NCBI GenBank assembly: GCA_016871175.1
Contig: VFZL01000012.1
Span: 45,562-109,561, forward strand
DNA length: 64,000 nucleotides
Direction: 5' to 3'
Source of the DNA: Acidimicrobiia bacterium
GTDB lineage: Bacteria; Acidobacteriota; Vicinamibacteria; Vicinamibacterales; CAVVIG01
The position numbers and the translations under genes are program-made. Shown piece by piece: positions 9,264-18,463 of this stretch. The notes under the pieces are model-generated. The model did no database searches, had not been told where the DNA came from, and was given only the letters and a program-made list of their open reading frames with translations. Numbering within the stretch: the stretch's first letter is position 1; each line of letters opens with the position of its first letter.

Positions 9264-11078
9264 GTGCACAGACTCGCAGCGTTCGTGCTCCTTGGCGTGA
9301 GCTTGGCGCCAAGGCTCGCGCACAAGTCGACACGAGCATCGTCCCGGCGAAGGGTCGCACCACGCGGGCGCCCGGCCTGCGGCGGCCCGTCCCGGCGCGT
9401 GCGACGGTCTGCGCCGCGGTCTCGGCGGCGAGCTTCGGTAACGGACAGGTTGACGCGTCAAGCGCGATTCAGCAGGCGATCGACGGGTGCCCCGATGGTC
9501 AAACGGTCCAGCTGAGCGCGGGAACGTTCCTCGTCAACACACCCATTCTGGTGAACAAGGGGATCACCCTGCGCGGTGCCGGTCCAGCCCTGACGAAGCT
9601 TCAAAAGACGAATGGCGCCGTGTGGTTCAGCTACAACCATGCCGGTGATCCGTCTCCGGTCATCATCCATTGGGCCCGAACGCTGGCCGAAGACTGCCGA
9701 TCGGACGAGCGTGCGCCTGTCTCGGACGGTTCGCGCCGGTTCGATGTCGGTGACGGTTGCCGACGCGGCCGGCTTCGCGCCGGGCCAGTTGGTGCTCCTG
9801 GACGAGGACGACTACCACACCGCGTCATGGCTGCCGCTTCCGTTGCGACTGGGCAGCCCAGGCACGGCCTCCTTCATTTGGGGAACGGACCGGGTCGTGT
9901 TCCAGAAGCACAATCCGCCCGAGCCAACCGACGATGGGTTCCCGGAATCACTGACCTACTTCAGCCGCGCGGGTCGCCCGCTGAACGAGATCAAAGAGAT
10001 CGTCTCGGTCTCTGGGACGACAATCACCTTCTCGACGCCGGTGCACACCGACTACCTGCGCTCGCGTCGCGCCGAGCTCACGCGCTTCGTGCGGCCGCAC
10101 GTGCGCGATGCCGGCGTCGAGGATCTCGCGGTGCTCGGAGGGGCCGACGGCAACATCCGATTCGAGGCCGCCGCGTACTCGTGGGTCAAGAACGTCGAGA
10201 CCTGGCTGTGGCTGGGCAACGGCATCAGCGCCAACGACTCCTTCCGGGTCGAGATCAGGGATTCCTACGTCCACGACACCGCGTGGCCGCAGCCTGGCGG
10301 AGGCGGCTATGGCCTCAGCCTCGCGTTTGGATCCTCGGAAGTCCTGATCGAGAACAACGCCGTGCTGAACGTCAACAAAGTCATGGTCGTGCGCTCGTGC
10401 GGCGCGGGGTCCGTGGTGGGCTACAACTACATGGACAACGGCTTCATCTTGTACACCACGGACTGGGTGGAGGTCGGCCTGAACGCGAGCCACCAGGTGG
10501 GCAGTCACCACGTCCTGTTCGAGGGGAACGAGTCGTGGAACTACGACTCGGACAACACACACGGCAACGCGTTCGCCATCACCGTTTTCCGGAACTACCT
10601 GCGCGGCGTGCGACAGTCGTTTCCAGGAATGGGCAACGCGCGGACGGCCGGCCTCATGTTCGGTTCGTGGTACCACTCATTCATCGGGAACGTGCTGGGA
10701 GAGCCTGGCAAGATGAACGAGTGGTCCTACGAGGATCCGGCCGACGGCACCTACTGGGACGGCTCCAGCGTGTGGGCCCCCGGCGCTTTTGTCTGGAAGC
10801 TTGGCTACGACCCGATCCACTGGGACCAGCTGGCCGATCCGAAGGTGCGGCAGACCGCCTTCCGGAACGGGAACTTCGACTACAAGACCAATCAGATTCA
10901 GTGGGGTCGTCGATCGCGGAAGCTCCAGGCGTCCTTGTATCTGCAGTCAAAGCCGGCGTTCTTCGGCCACAACCCGTGGCCGTGGGTCGACCCTGTGAGC
11001 GGCAGCAAGCTCGGCGTGCTGCCAGCGAAGCTGCGGGTCACCGATGCGACGCCGTTGAATTACCCCCCTCTGCAGTAA
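9264..11078 (+). pseudogene. Secreted right-handed beta-helix (pectate-lyase-like) protein, broken by two frameshifts
   Basis: A GTG at 9264 with an AGAGG site opens a signal peptide (VHRLAAFVLLGVSLAPRLA). The recognisable mature part then lies in a different frame: AQVDTSIVPAKG, then ASSAIQQAIDGCPDGQTVQL, the N-terminal turn typical of pectate-lyase superfamily proteins. Near 9668 the frame changes back, from SPVIIH to IGPERWPKTADRTSVRLSR, and continues for over 460 residues. These contain helix-rung repeats such as GVEDLAVLGGADGNIRFEAA and NDSFRVEIRDSYVHDT. The two indels (about 9318-9326 and 9660-9672) cancel, so start and end are in the same frame. Unless they are sequencing errors, no full product is made. 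The substrate is unknown. Confidence 0.75.
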
Positions 11079-11153
11079 CTGTCGAAGCCGACGAGCCCGG
11101 TACCCCTCCGGTATGCGCGAGGGTGCTGCGCTCGTCTCGAGCCGCTCCGCCCG

Positions 11154-13094
11154 TCACACCTTTCGCGTCCGCTCCGGGGCGAGCTTGTAACCCTGGTGCC
11201 ACGTCGAGTCCGCGCCGCCACCGAAGCGCGCGATCATCACTTCGACGACGTACGGATTGCCGTCGCGGGTGGCCTGAATGCCGCGCCGAAGCGCCGCTTT
11301 GATCCCCGAGCCTGACGTCACCTTCTCGCCCTTCACCCCCTGGCTCTCGGCGAGCTTCACGAAGTCGATGTCCGGGTCGCCCAGGAACATCCCGTGATAG
11401 TGACCGGTCGCCTTCATGCGACCGTCGAAACCGTAGAAGCCGTTACGGACCGCCTGATAGTTCTGGTTGTTCCAGATCACGGTGAGCACCGGTACCTGAT
11501 AGCGCTTCATCGACCAGAACGCTGACGCGCTGAACATCACCGCGCCGTCACCGATGCTGCACACGACTTGTCTGTTGGGCTGACCGAGCTTGACGCCGAT
11601 GGCCGCGCCCAGACCCCAGCCCAGGCTCAGCCCGGTGTTGGTGATCCAGGTCTTCTCGTTCTCGCGGAACCCGGCGTTGAAGATCGTGGTTCCGGGTTCG
11701 TTCTGGTTGCCCGGTGATGTCTGGCTCTCGAGCACGAGGATGGCGTCCGGATCGAGCTCCTGTTCGAGCTCGAGTGACAGTTCGTCAGGATGGATCGGGG
11801 TCTTGCCGACGTTGGCCGCCACGGCGTCCATGATGGTCTTGTGTCGCTGGGCGACGGCCGACTTCAACATCGGGAGCCGTTCCTCGCGAATCTTCGCGAT
11901 GCGACCGACGGTTGCGGTCGCCTTCACCGCGTCGATGAGATCGCGCAGCGCCGCCTTCACGTCACCGACCACCGCGAGGTCCATGGCCTGTGTGCGGCCC
12001 ATGGCTTCGGTGTTCATGCCCATCGTGACGAACTTCGCGCCGGCCGCGAGACGCGATGCGCTCGGTGGCGCCGTGCCGCCCCAGTCGCGCGCGCCGATCT
12101 GCATCACGAGGTCCGCCGATCCGCGTGGGTATGCCGTCGTCGGCCCGGCGTAGGTGCCGATGTACTGCGGATGCCGCGTCGGCACGTTGCGATAGCCCTG
12201 ACCGAGCCCTGGGCCCGCAGCTGGCAGACCGAGGAGCTCGACGAGCTCGAGCACCTCCTTCTGGGCGCCCGATTTCCAGACCTCATCGCCGAAGATCGGA
12301 ATGGGTCGCTGCGCCTCGACGAGCCATTTGGCGAGCGTCTGGATCTGATCAATGGCCGGTCGCGGACGCGCGTCCACCATGAAGTTGGCACGGGGGTAGA
12401 TCGGGCTCGTGATGTTCTTCGCCGCCAATGACTCGCGCGAGTACGCAATGTAGACGGGGCCGCCGGGCGCCGTCGTCGCGACTTTGTACGCCCGACGCAA
12501 CGCAAGCGCGGCGACCGACGGGTTCCGCACTTCCCACGAGATCTTCGTGAACATCCGATTGATCTCGGCCTGGCCGTAGCCGGGGCTCGGCGCGAGCAGC
12601 CCTTCATCGCTGTACTGGCCCGTGTCCACCAGACCGGACGTGACGACGAGCGCGGAGCCGTCGAAGTGCGCGTTGTACAGCTGACCGGCCATCTGCGCCG
12701 TGCCGCCAACCGTATGGACGTTCACGAACGCCGGCTGCAGCGTCGCACGATGGTAGCCATCCGCCATCGGGATGACGATGCTCTCGTGCAGGCCGACGAT
12801 GACTTTGACATCGTCGCGATCGGTGAGCGCGTCGAAGAAGCCGACCTCCATCGAGCCAGGGTTCGTGAACACGAACCGGCTGCCGGCCGCGCGCAGTTGT
12901 TCGACCACGAGATCGCCGCCTGTTCCGGTGAGCGGCTTGCCCTCGTCTGCGGCGGCGCCCTCGAGTGTGCCCGCCTCGGCCGCCTCGACTACGCGAGCGG
13001 CGGCGGCCGCGGTCATGCCGGTCGCCACGAGTCCGCTTAGGAATCCACGGCGCGACAATCGGCCCAGGTAGTAGTCGTTCAGCAGTGACTGCAT
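11154..13094 (-). CDS. Tat-exported thiamine diphosphate-dependent enzyme (acetolactate synthase/benzoylformate decarboxylase-like)
   Basis: About 646 residues from the ATG at 13094, which has a GGAGG site. The N-terminus is a Tat-type signal (GRLSRRGFLSGLVATGMTAA). A PYR-type ThDP domain follows (GGDLVVEQLRAAGSRFVFTN) with the catalytic-type Glu in VIVGLHESIVIPMADGYHRA near residue 101. A central domain comes next, then the PP domain with the cofactor motif GDGAVMFSASAFW...NNQNY near residue 513. These features place it with ThDP decarboxylases and carboligases; the reaction is not determined. The frame is open far upstream of this start, but the extension lies antisense to the cupin gene and is not expected to be coding. 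A Tat signal on a ThDP enzyme is notable. Confidence 0.85.
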   Translation of the reverse strand: MQSLLNDYYLGRLSRRGFLSGLVATGMTAAAAARVVEAAEAGTLEGAAADEGKPLTGTGGDLVVEQLRAAGSRFVFTNPGSMEVGFFDALTDRDDVKVIVGLHESIVIPMADGYHRATLQPAFVNVHTVGGTAQMAGQLYNAHFDGSALVVTSGLVDTGQYSDEGLLAPSPGYGQAEINRMFTKISWEVRNPSVAALALRRAYKVATTAPGGPVYIAYSRESLAAKNITSPIYPRANFMVDARPRPAIDQIQTLAKWLVEAQRPIPIFGDEVWKSGAQKEVLELVELLGLPAAGPGLGQGYRNVPTRHPQYIGTYAGPTTAYPRGSADLVMQIGARDWGGTAPPSASRLAAGAKFVTMGMNTEAMGRTQAMDLAVVGDVKAALRDLIDAVKATATVGRIAKIREERLPMLKSAVAQRHKTIMDAVAANVGKTPIHPDELSLELEQELDPDAILVLESQTSPGNQNEPGTTIFNAGFRENEKTWITNTGLSLGWGLGAAIGVKLGQPNRQVVCSIGDGAVMFSASAFWSMKRYQVPVLTVIWNNQNYQAVRNGFYGFDGRMKATGHYHGMFLGDPDIDFVKLAESQGVKGEKVTSGSGIKAALRRGIQATRDGNPYVVEVMIARFGGGADSTWHQGYKLAPERTRKV

Positions 13095-13157
13095 GCGTCC
13101 TCCGATGCGGAAGGAGCATAGCAAGAATCCTGGCACCTGGACTACCATCCTGACGCT

Positions 13158-14378
13158 ATGCGCACAGCTGCCCACACTCGACACGCGCTCGCGTCGCTCG
13201 CTCCTGCGGCCATCGTGGCGGCCGTCGCCGTGGTCGCCGCCCAGGGCGTCACGCCGTCCTGCAAGATGTGCCCCGGCACCTACATCCCGAAGAGCGAGAT
13301 CGACGCCTATCAGAAGCGCGCGATCGCGCAGAAGATCACGGACCAGCAGGTCCGTGCCGTCGACGTCGGCAAATCCAACGTTGGCATTGGCATCGTTTAC
13401 CGAGGCCGGCAGACCAACCCGGAAGCGAGCGTCGCCGAGCACGACCTCGTCAGCGAGGTCTACCACGTGATCGACGGTCGCGCGACGCTGGCGCTCGGAC
13501 CCGAGCTCGTGGGCAAGGAGCGCCGCCCGGCATCGCTCAAGACCGTGCGTCTCCAGAACGGTCCCGGTAACGGCGCCAAGTCGATGCGGAATCCGGTGTC
13601 GTACGAGATCGGTCCGGGCGATGTGGTGATCATTCCCGCCGGTACCGGACATCAGTTCACGCGGATCGACGACCACGTCGAGTACCTGATGGTGCGCATC
13701 GATCCCGACAAGATCGTGCCCACGAAGTCCGCCGCCGAGTCGCAGGCCGATCTCAAGACGTCGGGAATCGAAACGCCGGACGAAGCGAAAGCGGCTGGGG
13801 CGAAGATGGCCCACCTCGGCAAGGAATACGAGCCGTCGTGCAAGATGTGTCCGGGGACCTACATCCCGCAGTCTGAGATCGCGGCGTACCTGAAGCGCGC
13901 GATGGCCAACGGCATCGTCGATCAGCAAGTGCGACAGGTGGACATCGGGAAGATCAACGTCGGCGTGGCGTTGATCCACCGGGGGAAGCTTCCCGCGCCC
14001 GCTCCGCGGAGCGTTGCGGAGCACCGTCTCGTGAGCGAGGTGTATCACGTGATCGACGGGTCCGCGACGTTGATGCTGGGTCCGGACATCGTCGGCGCGG
14101 TCCCGCGTCCCGCGACCGATGTGACCGTGCGCTTGCTGAATGGCCCGGGCAGCAACGGCGAGTCAATCCGTAACGGCGTGTCGCACAATGTGTCCAAGGG
14201 GGACGTGGTGGTCATCCCTGCGGGCACCGGACACCTCTTCACCAAGATTGACGACCACATCACGTACTTGATGGTCCGCATCGATCCGGACAAGGTGACG
14301 CCCCACAAGACGGAAGCCGATTCGAAGGCGGATTTGCAGACCGACGGCCGCGCCACGGGCGCTGGCGGGCGGCGTTAG
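13158..14378 (+). CDS. Secreted tandem-cupin protein with repeated CKMCPGTYIP motif
   Basis: The 406-residue product has a signal peptide (LASLAPAAIVAAVAVVAAQG) followed by two homologous halves of about 190 residues. Each half opens with PSCKMCPGTYIP. It continues with a helical segment (SEIDAYQKRAIAQKITDQQV or SEIAAYLKRAMANGIVDQQV), a cupin core (VAEHDLVSEVYHVIDG or VAEHRLVSEVYHVIDG) and a second cupin motif (GDVVIIPAGTGHQF or GDVVVIPAGTGHLF). Each ends with YLMVRIDPDK. The His/Glu residues fit cupin metal ligands, and the CxxC at each repeat start could bind metal or form a disulfide. Function is unknown. It is divergent from the ThDP enzyme with a spacer of about 63 bp. Confidence 0.8.
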   Translation: MRTAAHTRHALASLAPAAIVAAVAVVAAQGVTPSCKMCPGTYIPKSEIDAYQKRAIAQKITDQQVRAVDVGKSNVGIGIVYRGRQTNPEASVAEHDLVSEVYHVIDGRATLALGPELVGKERRPASLKTVRLQNGPGNGAKSMRNPVSYEIGPGDVVIIPAGTGHQFTRIDDHVEYLMVRIDPDKIVPTKSAAESQADLKTSGIETPDEAKAAGAKMAHLGKEYEPSCKMCPGTYIPQSEIAAYLKRAMANGIVDQQVRQVDIGKINVGVALIHRGKLPAPAPRSVAEHRLVSEVYHVIDGSATLMLGPDIVGAVPRPATDVTVRLLNGPGSNGESIRNGVSHNVSKGDVVVIPAGTGHLFTKIDDHITYLMVRIDPDKVTPHKTEADSKADLQTDGRATGAGGRR

Positions 14379-14428
14379 GTCACCGCGGTCCATCGCGCGC
14401 GCACCGGAGCGCGTAGGGGAGTCTCGCC

Positions 14429-15667
14429 ATGCGTGTGGTTCAACACGTCGCTCTCGCGGTCGTTCTTCTGGCGGTCTCGTTGGTGTGTGGTCAGCTCACG
14501 CTCCTCGGGCAAGGGCAGGGAAGCGAGGCGATTCGACCGTATCGGATTGCGGTACCCGACAGCGTCCTCACGGACCTCAAGGACCGTCTGGCGCGGACGC
14601 GTTGGCCGAGCGAGATCCCGAACACGGCTTGGGATTACGGCGCGAACCTCGGCTACATGAAGGAGCTCGTCGAGTACTGGCGGACGACGTTCAACTGGCG
14701 CGAGCAGGAGAAGAAGCTCAACGCGCTCCCACAGTTCGTGACGCGAATCGACGGCATCGACGTGCACTTCGTGCACCAGAAGTCGAGCCATCCGAACGCG
14801 ATGCCGATCATGTTGATTCATGGTTGGCCTGGCTCGATCATCGAGTTCACGAAGATCATCGGTCCGTTGACAGAGCCCACCAAGCACGGCGGCACCGCTG
14901 CCGACGCGTTCCACGTCGTGGCGTTGTCGTTGCCCGGCTACGGTTTCTCGAGCAAGCCGCAGGCGCGCGCGTACAGCAACAAGCGCATCGCCTTCATGAT
15001 CGCCACCCTGATGGCCCGACTGGGCTACACACGGTACGCCGCGCAAGGTGGCGACTGGGGCGGCATCATCGTGCGGCAGCTCGGCCTGATCGATCCGCAG
15101 CATCTCATCGGCCTGCACAGCAACCTCTGTATCGCCAATCAACCGCCCGGACCGAATCCGTTCGAGGGTGTGCCTGACGACGAGCGCAGGATGGTCGAGG
15201 CCGTTCGCGCAAGGCTGACGACCGAGCAGGGCTACAGCAACGTTCAGGGGACGAAGCCGATGACCCTCGGCTTCGGCTTGAACGACTCACCCGCTGGGCT
15301 CGCGGCATGGATCGTCGAGAAGTTCCACACGTGGTCTGACTCGAACGGCAATGTCGAGTCGAAGTTCACCAAGGACGAATTGCTGACGAACATCACGATC
15401 TACTGGGCCACAGAAACCGGTCCCTCGTCTGTGCGGCTGTACTACGAGAACCGGACCGATCCCCAGTTGAACGGACGCGTCGAGGTGCCGTTCGCCTGCG
15501 CCCGCTTCCCGAAGGAGCTGTTCGGCATGGTGCCGCGGAAGTGGATCGAGGCACAGTACAAAGTGGAGCAGTTCACCGACATGCCGCGGGGCGGGCACTT
15601 CGCCGCGCTCGAGGAGCCGCAGTTGCTCGTCGACGACATGCGGAAGTTCTTCCGTGGGCGGAAGTAG
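14429..15667 (+). CDS. Exported epoxide hydrolase (EHN-type alpha/beta hydrolase)
   Basis: The 412-residue product has a signal peptide (MRVVQHVALAVVLLAVSLVC). The N-terminal epoxide-hydrolase domain follows (PYRIAVPDSVLTDLKDRLAR, then NTAWDYGANLGYMKELVEYW). The alpha/beta hydrolase core has oxyanion motif HGWPGS near residue 131, nucleophile Asp in QGGDWGG near residue 209, and catalytic His in PRGGHFAALEEP near residue 390. This is the arrangement of microsomal-type epoxide hydrolases, which open epoxides to diols. Export suggests action on an extracellular or periplasmic substrate. The next gene follows after 12 bp. Confidence 0.9.
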   Translation: MRVVQHVALAVVLLAVSLVCGQLTLLGQGQGSEAIRPYRIAVPDSVLTDLKDRLARTRWPSEIPNTAWDYGANLGYMKELVEYWRTTFNWREQEKKLNALPQFVTRIDGIDVHFVHQKSSHPNAMPIMLIHGWPGSIIEFTKIIGPLTEPTKHGGTAADAFHVVALSLPGYGFSSKPQARAYSNKRIAFMIATLMARLGYTRYAAQGGDWGGIIVRQLGLIDPQHLIGLHSNLCIANQPPGPNPFEGVPDDERRMVEAVRARLTTEQGYSNVQGTKPMTLGFGLNDSPAGLAAWIVEKFHTWSDSNGNVESKFTKDELLTNITIYWATETGPSSVRLYYENRTDPQLNGRVEVPFACARFPKELFGMVPRKWIEAQYKVEQFTDMPRGGHFAALEEPQLLVDDMRKFFRGRK

Positions 15668-15679
15668 CGCGGACCGCAC

Positions 15680-16423
15680 TTGCCCGACCTGGTGTTTCTG
15701 GCTGTCGCTCTGGCGCTTGGGGTCCTTTCCGGCGCGACGGCCGGTATCGTCGGATTCGGGATCGGCAGCCTGCTCACACCGTTCTTCTCGGTGCCCCTCG
15801 GGATGGACCTTGCCGTGGCCGCGGTCACCGTGCCGCATCTTTTCGCGACGGCGCTCCGCTGCTATCGGCTGCGACGCGAGATTGATGGCGGCGTGCTGCG
15901 ACGCTTCGGGCTGCTGAGCGCCGCCGGCGGCCTCGCCGGCGCTCTGACGTACGCGCAGCTCGGTCCGTCCGCGTTGACAGGCGTGCTCGGTGGCTTGCTG
16001 GTGCTGACCGCCATCGCGAACTTGACCGGCGCGTTCACGGACCGCCGGCCGAGCGGCCTGATGAGTGGCGCGCTCGGGCTGTCATCAGGCTTCTTCGGTG
16101 GGCTGGCTGGCAACCAGGGCGGACTGCGATCGGCCGCGCTCTCGACGTTCGCGCTGCGCCCGAGAGCGTTCGTCGCGACGAGCACCGCGACCGGCCTCAT
16201 GGTCGACCTCGCGCGCACCCCGGTGTATGCGGCGGTCAGTGCCGGCGATCTGCTGCGGTACTGGCCCCAGATTGGTATGGCGACGGTGGGTGTCCTCGTG
16301 GGCACGGTCATCGGCGAGCGTCTCTTGTTCGGCTTGTCTCCGGCCACGTTTCGGCGCATTCTTGCTGCCGCCGTGGGCGTGCTCGGGCTGTGGCTGCTGT
16401 GGCGCAGTTTCCTGTCGGCTTGA
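15680..16423 (+). CDS. TSUP-family (TauE/SafE-like) membrane transporter
   Basis: The 247-residue product has seven or eight hydrophobic segments in two similar halves. The first half begins LVFLAVALALGVLSGATAGI with the glycine-rich motif VGFGIGSLLTPFFSVPLG. The second has GLSSGFFGGLAGNQGGL. These are typical of TauE/SafE anion transporters, which move sulfite, sulfoacetate or other small organic anions across the inner membrane. The start is a TTG 12 bp after the epoxide hydrolase, so co-transcription is likely. No clear ribosome site is visible. The substrate cannot be inferred. Confidence 0.85.
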   Translation: MPDLVFLAVALALGVLSGATAGIVGFGIGSLLTPFFSVPLGMDLAVAAVTVPHLFATALRCYRLRREIDGGVLRRFGLLSAAGGLAGALTYAQLGPSALTGVLGGLLVLTAIANLTGAFTDRRPSGLMSGALGLSSGFFGGLAGNQGGLRSAALSTFALRPRAFVATSTATGLMVDLARTPVYAAVSAGDLLRYWPQIGMATVGVLVGTVIGERLLFGLSPATFRRILAAAVGVLGLWLLWRSFLSA

Positions 16424-16452
16424 GAAGACCCGTTTTCGGAGTGAGGTCCCAG

Positions 16453-18411
16453 ATGTCCCGCATCCGTTCACTCGCGACCGTTGGTGGCACGATCGCCGCA
16501 GTAGCCCTGGTTGGCAGCGTCCTCGCGATTCGCACCGGCGCGCAGTCCTCGTCGGCTGCCGGCGAGTGGCGTTACTACAGCGCCGACCCTGGGGCCTCGA
16601 AATACTCCGCGCTCGACGCCATCAACGCGGGGAACGTCACCCGGCTCAAGGTCGCCTGGCGGCACTTGGCGCTGGATCCGGAGCTGCGCACGTCGGTCCG
16701 TGGGCTGACGGCGGGCAACTACTACCGCGTGACGCCCCTCATGGTCGGTGGGCGGCTCTACGTCCAGAACTCGGTTGGCCTCGTTGAAGCGCTCGATCCC
16801 GCCACCGGTCGTGCGATCTGGACGCAGAAACCGCTCGAGCCCGGGCTGGCCGGGTTGACCGGCGCCACAGTCGCGCGCGGGGTCGCGTACTGGCGGGGAG
16901 GAGATGACGAGCGCATCTTCACCGTGCGGAAGAACCTCCTGTTCGCGCTGAACGCGAAGACTGGCGACCCAGTGCCGACCTTCGCCAAGCAAGGGCAGTT
17001 CGACCTGCAGTTGGGCGTCGGACCTGACGCTGCGTACAACTGGGGCGGATCGCCATTGGTCGTGAATGACGTCCTGGTCATCGGATCGAATCTCGGCGAC
17101 TTTCCCAACAAGAAGACGGGCACGCCTGGCGACGTCCGTGCATACGACGCGCGGACGGGCCGCCTGTTGTGGACGTTCCACGTCATCCCGCATGCGGGCG
17201 AGTTCGGCCACGACACGTGGGGAGGCGACTCCGCCGAGTACACCGGTGCCACCAACATGTGGACCTCGCCGAGCGCGGATCCCGAGCTCGGGTACGTGTA
17301 TATCCCGCTGTCGTCCCCGACCAACGATTGGTACGGGGGACATCGCCTCGGGAACAACCTGTTCTCAGACAGTCTTGTGTGCCTCGACGCCAAGACCGGC
17401 AAGCGCGTGTGGCACTTCCAGACCGTCCATCACGACCTCTGGGACTACGACCTTCCCGCGTCGCCCATCCTCGCCGATATCACCGTGGACGGAAGACGGA
17501 TCAAGGCGGTGGTGCAGCTGACGAAGCAGGGCTTCGCGTTTGCGTTCGATCGCGCGACCGGACAACCGGTGTGGCCCATCGAAGAACGTCCCGTTCCGCA
17601 GTCCACCGTGCCCGGCGAGCAGGCGTCACGCACGCAGCCGTTTCCGACCAGGCCTCCCGCCTTCGCCAAGCAGGGGATTGCGGTCGACGATCTGATTGAC
17701 TTCACGCCGCAGCTGCGCGCGGAAGCCAAAGCCATCGCGGATCAGTACGTGTACGGATCGATGTTCACGCCGCCGCCGGTCCTCGGCGCCGACGGAAAGA
17801 AGGGTCTGCTGCAGATGCCGGGCTGGGTCGGCGGTGCGGATTGGAACGGCGGAGCGTTCGACCATGAGACGGGCGCGCTGTATGTGCCGTCGATCAATGC
17901 GCCGATTATCTCGGTCGTGTCCGCACCAGATCCGAAGGTGTCCGACTTCCGTTACATGAACCCGCTCGGCATCAAGGAGCGTGTCGTCGAGGGCCCCCAG
18001 GGCCTTCCGTTGCTGAAGCCGCCCTACGGCACGATCGTCAAGATCGACCTGAACAAGGGCGTGATCGACTGGACTGTTCCCAACGGTGACGGCCCGCGAA
18101 ACCATCCGGCGCTGAGGGCACTGAACCTCCCACCGATGGGCCAGCCAGGCCGAGCGGCGCCGTTGCTGACGAAGGCGCTGCTGTTCATCGGTGAGGGTGA
18201 TCCCGCTGCGGCGGTCAATCCGCCGGGCGGTGGCGGCAATATCTTCCGCGCGTACGACAAGGCGACAGGTGCCGTCCTCTGGTCGATGGACCTCGGCGCC
18301 GGCACGACGGGAGCGCCGATGACGTATCTGTTCAAGGGCCGGCAGTATGTCGTCGTTGCGGTGGGATCGACCAATCATCCCGCGGAACTGGTGGCGCTGA
18401 CGCTCGAATAG
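16453..18411 (+). CDS. PQQ-dependent dehydrogenase (quinoprotein glucose/alcohol dehydrogenase-like)
   Basis: About 652 residues from an ATG at 16453 with a GGAG site. A signal peptide (LATVGGTIAAVALVGSVLAI) is followed by the propeller start GEWRYYSADPGASKYSALD. Typical quinoprotein elements follow: VGLVEALDPATGRAIWTQ, FHVIPHAGEFGHDTWG, KRVWHFQTVHHDLWDYDLPA and MPGWVGGADWNGGAFDHETG. The sequence belongs with membrane or periplasmic quinoprotein dehydrogenases that oxidise sugars or alcohols and pass electrons to quinone or cytochrome. There is no CxxCH, so an external acceptor is needed. It is a paralogue of the gene ending at 45745. It follows the TauE-like gene by 29 bp. Confidence 0.87.
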   Translation: MSRIRSLATVGGTIAAVALVGSVLAIRTGAQSSSAAGEWRYYSADPGASKYSALDAINAGNVTRLKVAWRHLALDPELRTSVRGLTAGNYYRVTPLMVGGRLYVQNSVGLVEALDPATGRAIWTQKPLEPGLAGLTGATVARGVAYWRGGDDERIFTVRKNLLFALNAKTGDPVPTFAKQGQFDLQLGVGPDAAYNWGGSPLVVNDVLVIGSNLGDFPNKKTGTPGDVRAYDARTGRLLWTFHVIPHAGEFGHDTWGGDSAEYTGATNMWTSPSADPELGYVYIPLSSPTNDWYGGHRLGNNLFSDSLVCLDAKTGKRVWHFQTVHHDLWDYDLPASPILADITVDGRRIKAVVQLTKQGFAFAFDRATGQPVWPIEERPVPQSTVPGEQASRTQPFPTRPPAFAKQGIAVDDLIDFTPQLRAEAKAIADQYVYGSMFTPPPVLGADGKKGLLQMPGWVGGADWNGGAFDHETGALYVPSINAPIISVVSAPDPKVSDFRYMNPLGIKERVVEGPQGLPLLKPPYGTIVKIDLNKGVIDWTVPNGDGPRNHPALRALNLPPMGQPGRAAPLLTKALLFIGEGDPAAAVNPPGGGGNIFRAYDKATGAVLWSMDLGAGTTGAPMTYLFKGRQYVVVAVGSTNHPAELVALTLE

Positions 18412-18463
18412 GGCGTCTGGGCAGGCAGGGGACTCGGTAGGTAGAGGAATCGCGGAGGGACCC

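Noticed and set aside
9043..9363. Minus-strand 106-codon frame upstream of the beta-helix gene
   Set aside because: It overlaps the signal-peptide region of the beta-helix gene on the other strand and has no protein-like features.
13095..14048. Upstream extension of the ThDP enzyme frame by over 300 codons
   Set aside because: It lies opposite the cupin gene, and the ATG at 13094 has both a ribosome site and a Tat signal.
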